64,000 bases of DNA from Ligula intestinalis (GCA_036362985.1 JAYGXS010000002.1:11876717-11940716), one strand, 5' to 3'. Counted from the stretch's first letter, positions 43,226 to 54,037 are shown. Notes: generated by a model not told the origin, from the sequence alone. Made by a program: numbers and translations.

Positions 43226-46200
43226 TCACCCAGTTTTTATTCGTTTGGCAGTCAAGTGATTACCCTCGTCATTGTCGTGGTCTGCCTTGCGCTGATCCTC
43301 CGTGGGATTAAACTCGATATTCTGCTGGGCCATTACCCGTTGCAGCCACGGTGACGGCACCCAGTATGGCAGTCTGCGGCGTTTTTTTGCCGCGGTAGGG
43401 GTCATCGAGGCTCTGACTGAAAGCGCGGCCGCTTCGACTCGAGAGAGGGCAACTCGACGCTCTGAGGGGTGAAGCAGGCTCAAGGACTCCAAGGTGACAT
43501 CTGGGCTGGCGATGACTTCATTGCTCAGCCTGGGTATGCCGCCCTCGCTGGCTTTTCGTACCCAACGGAGGATTGCACCCACGATCCTTCTCACCTAGGT
43601 CAGTAAATAGGAAGAAAAAAACTAATTTGCTAGAAGATTGAAATACGTTCCTGCGCTGTAATAACGCCAAGTCGTCCGAGCATGCAGCTGTGAACTGGGG
43701 GAGGGCTAAGCTAAATAGAATCAACTCAATCAACATAAACTCCTGTTGCTCAGGCAACTTATATTTATTGATGGAAATTCGATCTTATATTGGCGGAATT
43801 TAACGAAAAAAAGGGAAATTAGAGTTTATATTAGTGGGATTTACCGAAAAGAGGGAAAATCGGGCTACTGAAAACGTTAAAGTAGGTTATTATTACAATT
43901 CAAAGGCAAACAGGACTTCTAAAGACAGTTGTGCCGCTGGTGCAAATAAAACTAGACATCGCGTATGTGATGCGCTCGTCAGTTTGCCAGAGTCAACAAT
44001 TACTGCCGTACGTTAGATGTCGACAGCAAGCAAGCCAACTGCTAAGCCTAGTCGACCTAAAAGTTCAAATAGACCATTTGCACATGAGAGAGGGAAAATA
44101 TGATCAAGTCAAACCTTCCATACTGCAGATTAGCGGGCTTGGGTATCAGTTGACGGGACAAATTGCCCCTCCCCCCTTTTAGAATAGCTCTTCATGTGGC
44201 GTCTTTATGGCCCCTCGCTCTTATACGTCAAACTGTGATTTAGATCGTGTCGCCACACACTTCCTAGTCAGAATTGCAATCTGGGAGAAGCCAGACACGG
44301 AATCCATATTGTCACTCCTTTAAAAGTCTTAACGGCACATGGGGTGTCAGGCAAAAATGAAGTTTCACCCCGACAAGGTGATCAGACTGGACCCTACATT
44401 TGAGTGGATTTAAAGAAGAACAGGACAGGGAAGGCTTATTTAAAATTAGTAAAGACACTGGTATAAAATCTTTGTCGATTTTGATCACAAGAAGTGGTTG
44501 AGGATCCCTACGCTTAGCTGAACAGCTCGCTTGGTAAAAGTTCTGGACACCACAAAAAATATCACGGACTTCAGTCACGTCCAGCTGGCGCAAATAAAAC
44601 TAGACATCGCGTATGCATTGTCCCAAAATGATAGTCAAATTGGCTCATGCAATGCGCTTGTAAGTCTGCAAGAGTCAACAGCTATTGTGGTATGTATCTG
44701 GCACAAGATAGACGCCGACAGCAAGCTAGCCACGAAGCTTTGTCGACCGAAAAGTTCAGGTAGATCACTTGGAAATGAAAGAGGGACAATATAATGAAGT
44801 AAACCCTTCCACATTGCAAATCAGCGTGGTTTTTACTATATGTCTGACAGGCATAAACTTGTGGCTTGGAAGGGTACTAGCCGACGGAACATTTCGATCC
44901 CTCCCTTGAAATTGCTACTTTTAAATGTGGCCTTTATGGCGTCGCACTTTTACGTTTAACGGTGATGGAGATCGTGTCAGCACACGATCTGGACGAAGCT
45001 TGATACAGGATACAGGTTGTCACTTTTTCCAAAGCATTTAGGGCACATTGCATGTCAAGCACAAATTAAGTTTTATTCCGACAATGTGGCTACAACTCGA
45101 GCGGTCCGTCCGGTTTGCATGCGGTCGGAAAGCATCGAAAGTAAGTAATCACCAGCTATCAGAGCAATAATCTCTGCAAAAATACGGTTCCTGATGATAC
45201 ACTTACGGTGGCTGATTCGTGGTTTCGCAAAATTTGCAGTTCCCAGAGGACCGCACTGGTTGGACGACACAGCTCCGGGTCACCGGCCTCAGGATCGTAG
45301 ACACCACCGATCTCTGTTTCCGAGTCGAAGAGGACTTCACATTTGGGGAAAAGGGTAATGAACTTCAGTAGACTGACCAGCATTGAGCTTAGACAGGCCG
45401 TGTCACTCTAAAAAAAGGAAAACAGTTAAGCGCAGTTCAGTTCAGTTTGGAAGTTTGCGACTAACTGAAAAGGGAAAGTACGTTACAACAGTAGTCGCCT
45501 CCAAACAGCCTTCCGTGTGGTCTGACTTAACAGCTCAAAGTAACTTATATACTAATTCGTTTAAGTCCTCAAATTTCTTGTGGCGGACTGCCATCTCAAG
45601 TACTGGGTCGATAGCGATTCCGGGAAAAAGAATTCTCCAAAATGCACCCAACAAGTCCACGTCCAGCAGCAAGACTTCGGAATATCACGGTACATTCAAT
45701 TAATTCTGTTAGAAAACGTGATGAGAATGTTGGGGGGGGGATAACTAGCCTTCACATCGGAAGATTACATAAAAAATCACGTGAAAGACCAACACTGAAT
45801 AGGTCAAGGCAATGAGAGCCAGACTCCAGCCATCGCGGGTTTTTCGGAACCTTTAATAGAATTGTTGCGAGACTGACGGGCTTTTGAACTAACAATGGGA
45901 ATGCCAGTTGCGCCAACTGAAAGTCAACTTCTGATAGAGCGCATTTGTGTTTTTGATCTAGCTCTGAGAAATGTGACCATTTTGTCGCCCAGATGGACTT
46001 TTATGGCCGCAAACTATCTGTTGGACGTAACCCTGTGGGAAATACCGGCAGCCACGAACCACCACGTCTCGGGGTGACAGAACGGCAGTGCTGAACTTAG
46101 TTCAAAATGTCTTGCATTTAATTAAAACTGGCACTCGTAACGACTGCGATTATGCCTGATCTGACCAGCTTCAATTATGCTGCGGACTGTACAACTCAAT

Positions 46201-49200
46201 ACGCGACTGTCCGCGGCAGCAGATCTTAACAGCGAAGACTGAGTACCAAAGACCCAGATCCGATTCCATGTTTCGGCGGACTGTATCGTGCCAAGCTTTG
46301 AGTTGGCCTCCTCTTCAAAATCACCAGGCGGGTTATATTGTAAGACCGAGGGTAGTAACACATAGCACTTGAGATGGACGATGAAGAAAGTACCCAAAAT
46401 ACCTCAGTGGCCCTTCTTGGGTGGCCTGGGGTATATTTGCGAGTTGATAAATGAATCGTTTTGGTTAGAAATTTAAGGAAACCGGAGATTGACGTGGATA
46501 GAGTGACCAGCAAAGCCAAAGCAAAGTTGACTTGTTCAATTTTGAGGATATTTGTTTCTTCCAAATGGCCCCAAAAACAAAGGGTGTCCAATTTCTGTTT
46601 AATGGCCAATTATATCGACAAACTGACGGAGTTGCAATGGAAAGTCCACTTGGACCAACCTTTGCTGACATACTTATGGGCCATTAGAAGATAAAGTATC
46701 CTCCAAATTGAACAAGTCAACACTCTACAGACGATAGGTAGATGATGTTTTCGCGATTGTCGACAACGTAAAGGGAGCCGAAGAATTATCGTCTATAATG
46801 AACAATTTGCATCCGAAGATTAAATCTACCATGGAACAAGAACGAGAGAATCAGATTTCCTTTCCCGACGTTCACTTGTCCAGACAGACAGATGGCTCCA
46901 GTACACGAACGGTCTTCAATAAGAATGCCTGGAAAGGTCCGTACTTGCCAATTCCTTGTGCGAAGGATGCCTTACCATTGCACGCCACCTCTAACTGTAT
47001 TTATGAATTTACATGCACTTGTGGATACAAGTACTTAGAGTGAACGCAAAGGCAATTGGCAGCCAGAGTCAATGAGCACTTGCCTAGTTGGCTATTCAAA
47101 CAAGAAAATAGAACCCTTCGTTCCTCCACTACAAAACACTTGCTAGATACGGGTCATTCTGTGGACCCTAAAACTTCCTTCCGTGTAAGTGTTCAAGCAC
47201 GAACAACTCACACCTTCCGCTACCTGGAGGCTACCAGATTTACACAGTCCCCGGCCCAACTTTTCTCCTCAACTCCTTTTCCTCTGTTTTTCTCTTTCCA
47301 CCCTTTTTTAACTCTCTTACTTTACTAATTAGCCTTCTTGACCATGCCCTATGACCTTTTTGACCTTTCTGTACCAATACAATTTTGTATTTTTTTCTTA
47401 TTCGTTACTCTTATAATTCATTGGAGTGGACGCAGCTGATGAGCTCTCTCGAAATTTCGTGGATCCAATAAATCCTGCTGTTTTGCCATCTACAAACAGC
47501 AATTTTTACCTTTAAACCTACAAGTATCACCCTAAACAGAGACTCTTTAAAGCACGCGTGTCAAATAACAAGGCGTCTTTTCAGGCGAGGTGGAAGGACC
47601 GCTGCACATGACACCAGGACTCTACGTGTCTTGAAAGCGTTTCCAGTCGCTGGCCCTCTTCAGTCTTCCCCTGCGTGGTGGCCGTGCCTTAAGCCGTTCT
47701 ATTCGACTTGTTCAACGTCTACCTAGGACGTCTCAAGTATTCGCAGCCACGGCTTCCAACAACTCTACGTGGCAAAGGATTCTACATGAGTCTACAAAAC
47801 GCTTCAGCCAGGCAACACGATGCAGTGTTGGGCTGTGGATGGGAGGAAAGATTACTGCAAGTTCGGGTCAAACCAAACTTGGTGATAAGCTCCAACACGG
47901 TTCCGTTGTGTGAGATGGGAAAGCCCGGCGACCAATCGATTTCACCTTGCTTCCGCAAGAATTTATTGGCAAGTTCTGGTCAAATCGATTGTAGATGAAA
48001 TGCGACACAGTGGCCTAAAATATCCATCTAACGCGTCTAGTAAACGGACAAGAACCCCATTGAAATGAGAGATGTGGTCAGGTCCTCAGATCTGAACACT
48101 TACTATGATTTTTAGCGCTCCGTCAAAAAAATTTTAAAAGGCAGCTTTCTTGCAGTGGATAAGGGCACTCGAAAGTCGGGTTTTGAAACACTGAGAAGTC
48201 GATGATGGGGGGGGGAATATTGATGCAACTTACAACTGCCACACAGACCGAGGCCAGGCGCTTCACAAAGGCCAGCACACGGTTGGTGGAGACCTCGCGT
48301 TTGCGGCTAATCAGCAACATATCGAGGCAGGCGAGGAGGACATCGGTGAAGCGTTCAGTGTCACCCAGGGGTATGCCCCGTCGAGCTGGCCTCTTGCCAT
48401 CCTCCTCCTCCGCCGCTGCTGCGGCCTCCGGCTGGGAGGCCAGAAGTTTCTGACGCTGGTCTAGCGTGGAAGCAGCCACGGCGGCGGGTGTCCGCGACCA
48501 GGAGAAATGCGACAGATTGAGCCCGCGACTGCCCCCCTTAGCGTCCATGGTGACAGGGGGGCTGGGCCGAAAGTCGCAGGTGCCTGACATACGACCCAGA
48601 AGGACGTAGAGATGATTGTAAAAACGTGTCGGATCAACGTTCAGCACAGAGGCTGCCGAGGAGGAATTGAGGATTGAGAGTGCCGTATGCACACAGTGCA
48701 GGCTGTCTTGGAGGATGGATCTCTAAGGGGTCAGAACAAAAATGTGCCTGTTAAACGCTGAAATAGGATTGCAAATGAAATTTAGATGCATAAATGATGA
48801 AAACAACTCTATGTGCTCAGTTCACAGGAGAAAATGCCAGTATGCGGAAGACGGGACCTAAAAGTCCAAGGTCCACCCATCTCATTCCCCAGCCACCTGC
48901 TAAACAAGGGACCGACATACACATCGCATTACGTTATACTACTTGTCATAAGCAAGTAGTTGTTGTTTATTACTTTTTAGACTGACCGACCACTGCTGTG
49001 TTTTCACTCGCAAGCATGTAATTGACGTACATTTTCAAATTTTTCTTTGGATCTATATAGTTCAGTATGTTTAATATCATCTTGTTACCAATAGGGAGTT
49101 CAAAGGCGTTGACCTATCTTTCCTTCAATAAACTGATACTGAGTAGGGTTCTGTGAAATAAATCTTAGAAATAGAAATCTCAGACCAAAGCTAGTAGCTT

Positions 49201-52200
49201 TGGTAATCTAGCAAACGTTTTAAAACGGTAAATGAGGTTAAACTTCGGACTTTCGCTGACATTTCGGTAGCTGAAACGATTCAAACCGGTCAGAGCATCG
49301 CGTATCGGCACGATGGCCGCGACATTCAGCATGAAAATGCCCAGGCATTACCAACAGAAAACGTTGGACATGCACGATTATCGTTTCGGTGGTGTTCTTG
49401 CAGATGGCGTATAGTGTACTAAATTCACCCAAGCAAACTAATTTACTGAAACGTTATTTGCCCTTCAAAATACTTAAAAGGATCATAGAAAGAACAGGTT
49501 TGATTGAAATTAAGGCTATTTCGAGGCGGTCACATCATAAGAAGGAGTGAAGTTTATTGGCCTGGCGTTTCGGACTCTCACTCGAACTTATCAGTAGACA
49601 ATCGCAGATAAAGGAGCTGAAGACACGGCACGGAGCTCCTCATGTGTAGCGCTCGTCTTGCGAAGCGTAGCCAAGCAAACTGCTTAAATTCAGGCGACCA
49701 AATACCCGTGTTCTGCGAACAAAACTTAATGGCGGACACAGGCACACACAAACGCACTCACAATTCGTTAACTGAGCGGAAGCTCGTCAATAGAAACAAA
49801 TATTTTGCTAGTGGCTCGCTTGTTACTTGAAATGCTCGTAGATACAGCTGCTTTTCACCCGAAGCTACACTATACAAGGTGACTCGAAGCGACTAATTAC
49901 TCGGTGAACGGTGTGCGATTTCACTTCCCATTCATTCACATTCACAACGAATAAAATCATAGACATGGCATGTTTATCCCTATAACGTGTCTAATGGAAA
50001 CAAGCTTCACTACAACTGCGCCTACCTCGTACAGCAGTACAAAACCTTGTCGTCAGTTAGGGTAAGATTATCAGCATCGAGGATCAGGAGTATCTTACTG
50101 GCATTCTAATTTTTTTGGGTTTTGATCTAGGAAAAATTGCGATCAAAACTGCACAATAAGCTGTGGATACTCAATACCCACAAGTGCTATTTTTTAAGTT
50201 TTTCTTTTAAATTACTACCTTACGTTTGACAGGTAGATGAAGAATGCACAGAAATTTAGGAACGCGACATAAAAGCGTTTGCCCACAGTACACCTGATAG
50301 GTGAGGGTTAGGCAGACGTAAGTTATGAAAAAAACACTTTAAATGCGGGCACGATTTTCCGCGGCTTAGAAGCATGCCGCCAGATGTATATGTACAAGCA
50401 TTAATGTCGAGATAAATGAAAGTTGGAAACTAACGCATGCAATGAGCATAATTTCGATAGTTTAATTACAACTCCAGGTTGTTTGAGCAGAGAAAAGGAA
50501 CGGACTTTCTGAATTCTAGTCGCAATGTAGCATAAACTGGCTACAAGAAATCACCATATTTAGGCATTAAACTACAGCTTCCCTTAAATATGCGGAGCAG
50601 GGATAATTTTACAGCAAAAAAAATAGTCTCAAAAACCCGGCGACAGTGTCATGAAGCGCAGAATCGCGAGTAGAACACATACCTCGTCTGATAGAACGCC
50701 ATTACACAAATGTAGCAGATTTTCCACATATTCCACATTTATGACATGCGCATACCTACAACAGATGAAAGATGAAATAAGAGGAACAAAACCTACGTTG
50801 ACAGACCGGCCAGGACAGCGGATAAGAGATTTGAATCCCTTGTAGTTTTAAGTATTTTAAAGTAAACAAACAAGATTTCCTTCAGTATTTGTGAATTCTA
50901 TCAAATAGAAAAGGGTAAAGTAATAGCAGCAAGAGCCTACAATGCGCAAACGCTCTTCGTGTGACTTGGAGGCTACAGTCTCCGCCTGATCCTTCTCAAA
51001 CTTGGCTAAAACCTTGTCTTTCTAGAAGAAGAAAAAAGCGCATTTCTAAGGAGTTTAAATAAAGACAAACCTTCCGCTCCCGCCTAGACTTCAATTTTCT
51101 CTCCACACGACCCTTATTGTCGGAGCCATTCGGGTCGGCGACCTCCTTAATGGGTATGCCTGCGAGTACGTAGGCGAGGTCGGGAATAATGTGATAGTGC
51201 AGTACACGGGCTAACCGGTGAACAGCTCGACAGACCTAGCAAAAAGCACATTTCGATCAATATTGCTTATCAGTTTACCAGGAGCGTGGACTCCCCTGAG
51301 GTATCAGTGTTGAAAATAGACTTCAGTGTTCGGCTGATAATCTCCCTAACCTAAAGGCAGTGCGGGTTAGAAGAGGAATTAAGTACCAACGTACACTGGC
51401 ACGTCGATCCACCAAGTGCGGCAGAATGGCTCGCAGTAAATCTTCCGAGTAATTGAAGGTGGGGTTGTTCTCAAACAACTGACAGGCACATTTCAGAGCC
51501 GATAGGCGCTCGACCTAAAGGAGAGGTGAAATGATACACTCAAAAGGAGCTACCTTGTTCCAATTTGTTTCACCATAGGGTCGCAGACTTCTGGGTAACT
51601 TGCGCCTGCCTTTGTCTAAAAGTGCATGCTTAAGGAATGCTGAAAACAAGACCTACCTTTCAGAATAGTTTGCAAGAGCAGGGTGTACTTTTCATAGTTT
51701 AAGAGAAGAATCGACTCAAATCGCCGTATTCGCCGAGTTTCCTTTTTGACCTGTAACACAAAAGTGAGAATTTAACACAGGCGGGAATTGGCTACGATGT
51801 CAACATGCAGCAAAAATGTTATAGTCCTCTTAATAGTGTGAGGACTATGAAGGCATTGAGCTAAGGCAGAAGATTTAGAAATTATATAAGTTCAGGTGTC
51901 TTGGTTCGGAGCGGGGTGACTAGGTGAAAACTGGTCACGGAAATAAGAAGACTACATAACTATTAGCATTACTACCGAGTGTTTTTATGAGATGTGAAAT
52001 TTACTGTGCCTACACGAGACAGGAAACGATCACAAATCCTAAGGTTTGGATAGCCAGAAGCTAAGTTAACAGTGTAGGCTAAAAAACTTTAGTATGAAAC
52101 ATTTAAGCCGACAAGTTCCGTTTTCAAAACAAAAAGTGTATGTAAAGCTCAGCTCAAGGAAACGGCTCCTGCAGACGTCATCCATAATAATAGATCTGAG

Positions 52201-53429
52201 GTTAAATCTCCAAAACACAAACAAACTACCGCTAGCCCAGTCGGCAACAAAAAACTAGAATGATCACCCACGATTTTCCTAGCCGATGACCTCAGTTTCA
52301 TCGCAAAATCTTAGTACGATCTGCTTGACAAGCACCTCCATGATTTTGCAGGAAAAGAAAGTCAGGCATATATGTCTAAAGTTGTTTGCTGCCATCTTGC
52401 AAACTAACTTATAAAAAGGTAAGATGTTGGCCGTCTTCCACTGCAAAGGCAAGTTCCCTGTTCTCATGGACAGCTCGAACAGAGATGAAAGAGGCAACGA
52501 TAATTCTGTCAATAGTTCTTTGAGTATCAGCCCAGGGATCCCATCCGGTCCACGGGACTTGTCTGGCTTGATTTGACTAAAAACACTCCTACATAGAAAA
52601 ACTGGACTGCCTAAATTTATTCCCTCTGTATTACAGGCAACAAAGAGAGAGGTTTATCTTAGTTAACAGGATAACACGCGGTTTTGAGAAAGGATTGTGC
52701 TTTGGGGATATGCTTCAGTGGCACCTGTCGTTTCATCTCCGTGGACACAATGGAGCTGTGCACGAATATGTCTAAGCTTAATCTTCGCGTTGAATACTTC
52801 ACACAACGGACCATACAACAGTGGAATAACCTCCCGCAATCGGTCGTGGAGGCCACGTCTCTACAGATTTGCAAACACCGCTTGGATAATTACATGTGTC
52901 CCCTGTTGTCACTTGACAGTATGAAGTCGAACTAACACCAAGAGTGGAGAGTAGGAATTTGCAATCAGGCTTACAGACAATTCTTAAAGTTTTACTGGTC
53001 AACCCCTTGGTCAGGAGTAGAATTACCTTGTAAATTACTTCAGTTAACAAATGAATGTTTTCGAATATGGAAAGAGCAGTACCTGTTGTTTGAGCTCCTC
53101 GGCAGTTGGCAAGCGAATCTTAAATGCGGGAAGAATATCCTTAAAAACCACGCATAGCGAAGCTACAAGCAATTGTCGCAGCTTCACCGATTTCAGAAAT
53201 AAGGGATCCAACGCCAACTTCAATAGCTCCCGTAACTTTCCTATCTAAACCGACAGTAATTATTAAAGAGCACGCAACTCACGTTTTCATCAGGATTTTC
53301 AATTATACTTGCACAAAAATTAGAAATTTTAAGTCTGTATTCAGATAACGACTTCTTCCTTAACAGTAATTTCTGCGCGGCCGAAAGGCCTACATTATCC
53401 CGTGCACTATCGTCTTCACGCTCGTCCAT
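43226..53429 (-). CDS. NOC3L: Nucleolar complex protein 3 homologue (NOC3L), 13 exons seen
   Basis: NOC3 is a nucleolar protein that works with NOC2 in maturation and transport of pre-60S ribosomal particles. Minus-strand exons: 53,283-53,429; 53,083-53,244; 51,657-51,750; 51,554-51,615; 51,395-51,514; 51,279-51,350; 51,071-51,235; 50,941-51,021; 50,797-50,897; 50,683-50,755; 48,234-48,722; 45,207-45,407; 43,226-43,594. All are in phase, 2,136 nt (711 aa). Landmarks are ISNFCASIIENPDEN, VVFKDILPAFKIRLP, FVYFKILK, YAHVINVEYVENLLHL, SLHCVHTALSILNS, NVDPTRFYNHLYVLL, VLAFVKRLASV, LFDSETEIGGVYDPE and AVLWELQILRNH. The 489-nt exon adds an Ala/Glu-rich insertion absent from typical homologues. The usual long basic N-terminus (about 150-200 aa in animals) is not seen, so exons upstream of 53,429 may exist. 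Eight introns are 38-49 bp. Confidence 0.93.
43936..45093. repeat. Diverged tandem duplication within NOC3L last intron
   Basis: 43,936-44,385 and 44,584-45,093 share ordered blocks: GCAAATAAAACTAGACATCG, CAAGAGTCAACA-type, GACAGCAAGC, GTCGACC.AAAAGTTCA, GAGAGGGA, TTTATGGC and GATCGTGTC, ending TGTCA.GCA..AA.T.AAGTTT. The units differ by indels, including about 200 bp of unrelated spacer. No coding function is seen. Confidence 0.65.
45408..46429. other. NOC3L intron (between the 489-nt and 201-nt exons), part flanking the PLE
   Basis: Open frames such as 45,383-45,703 (+) and 46,226-46,609 (-) carry no recognised motif. There is a 9-G run near 45,735. Nothing else can be supported. Confidence 0.35.
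46430..47335 (+). pseudogene. Penelope-like retroelement: RT fragment plus GIY-YIG endonuclease
   Basis: Split over frames, the RT shows YRQTDGVAMESPLGPTFADI (about 46,610-46,670), then the catalytic YVDDVFAIV (about 46,740) and NQISFPDVHLSRQTDGS. A shortened linker leads to the C-terminal nuclease, CIYEFTCTCGYKYLE and AARVNEHLPSWL, followed by TTKHLLDTGHSVD. The CxC before Y and the R...EHLP match the PLE GIY-YIG domain. A TGA interrupts just after KYLE, and other stops and frameshifts lie between the RT blocks. It is inserted in a NOC3L intron, antisense to the gene. Confidence 0.85.
47420..47480 (+). ncRNA. Hammerhead-ribozyme-like motif downstream of PLE (copy f)
   Basis: GCAG CUGAUGAG (47,436-47,443), CUCUCU, CGAAA (47,450-47,454), UUUCGUGGAUCCA, then AUAAAUCCUGC. 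Both conserved boxes are perfect. GCAG upstream can pair with CUGC downstream as an outer stem I. The motif lies about 100 bp downstream of the GIY-YIG ORF on the same strand, matching the arrangement of copy d. Confidence 0.55.
47481..48233. other. NOC3L intron, right part; nothing identified
   Basis: There is a short open frame at 47,708-47,998 (+) with no motif. A G-run lies at 48,207-48,215. Confidence 0.35.
48723..50682. other. NOC3L 1,960-bp intron
   Basis: It contains the hammerhead-like copy e near 49.58 kb. A short string (GGGAGTTCAAAGGCGTTGACC near 49,094, first 17 bases shared) also occurs near 20,930. No coding domain was found. Confidence 0.4.
49552..49613 (-). ncRNA. Hammerhead-ribozyme-like motif (copy e)
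   Basis: The minus strand reads UUUAU, 11 nt, CUGAUAA, a stem-loop (GUUC-GAGUGA-GAGUC), CGAAAC, GCCAGGCCA, then AUAAAC. The outer UUUAU/AUAAA pairing and stem II are both possible. The first box has G-to-A at one position (CUGAUAA). No PLE ORF is recognised next to it, so it may be a solo terminal segment. Confidence 0.45.
52264..52945. mobile_element. LINE fragment with 5' inversion (twin-priming-like)
   Basis: The left half (52,264-52,620) codes on the minus strand for an RT segment: KSRGPDGIPGLILKELL, LPLQWKTANILPFYK and ICLTFFSCKIMEVLVKQ. The right half (about 52,640-52,945) codes on the plus strand for an RT C-terminus: VEYFTQRTIQQWNNLPQSVVEATSLQICKHRLDNY. The two opposite-strand parts abut within about 20 bp, as expected for an inverted 5' part of one insertion. 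It lies inside the NOC3L 1,332-bp intron. Confidence 0.7.
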
Positions 53430-53470
53430 CAGTAAACACACCAATTTTAAAAATGTACTGACTCTTCTAT
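53430..53470 (-). promoter_or_regulatory. Possible splice acceptor upstream of the NOC3L ATG
   Basis: On the minus strand a pyrimidine-rich CTTCAATGTGTTTTAG lies about 40-45 nt before the ATG at 53,429. It could accept an upstream (unseen) coding or 5'-UTR exon, or a spliced leader. The frame stays open from this AG to the ATG, so an upstream coding exon is possible. Confidence 0.35.
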
Positions 53471-53639
53471 AAGCTAAAACACATTGAAGGTATACGATGA
53501 CGATTTAATTTTGAAGACACGAAATGACGTTTCACAGCAAGAGGAGGAATAAATAGCCATATTGCGAACCACTTATTGCATCCCGGCACTTAAAGGATTC
53601 CTAGTTGGATAAAGAGTCATATTTTCTTTCACAGATATT

Positions 53640-54037
53640 CAGGGTGTCCCAAAAAATATATACACATTTTGAACAATTGTAACCTTGACGTTTATTATAA
53701 TTTTATCATTTCAAAAGTGTAAAAGTATTGATAAGTATAATTAAACTGTTTTTACACTGCATTGTGACTAATATTTTATATAATTGAGCAAGAAAGAAGC
53801 CATTGAACATGAATGCTCCCAAATACCAATGGAATTATTTCATGGTGTGTGCGATTCCATTGCCTCACGTTGTCATCAGTGGCTGAATTAAATGGACGTC
53901 AGGTTGAGAACATGCAGTGAAAAAAAAACAATAAAATGATACTTTTAAATAGTTTTACATCTTTGGAATACTAAAATTACAATAAAATCCAAAGTTACAA
54001 TTATTCTAAATGTGTATACATTTTTTGGGACACCCTG
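53640..54037. mobile_element. MITE with about 70-bp terminal inverted repeats, Tc1/mariner-like
   Basis: The 398-bp element starts CAGGGTGTCCCAAAAAAT and ends with its complement. The first 44 bp match the inverted other end with about 3 mismatches, and weaker similarity continues to about 70 bp. The inner part near 53,810-53,920 carries a short frame (IPMELFHGVCDSIASRCHQW) resembling the C-terminal tail of Tc1/mariner-type transposases. The right flank is TA; the left flank is TT, so the TA duplication is imperfect. It is non-autonomous. Confidence 0.75.

Noticed and set aside
48202..48453. Open frame of 83 codons on the plus strand
   Set aside because: It is the antisense shadow of the 489-nt NOC3L exon.
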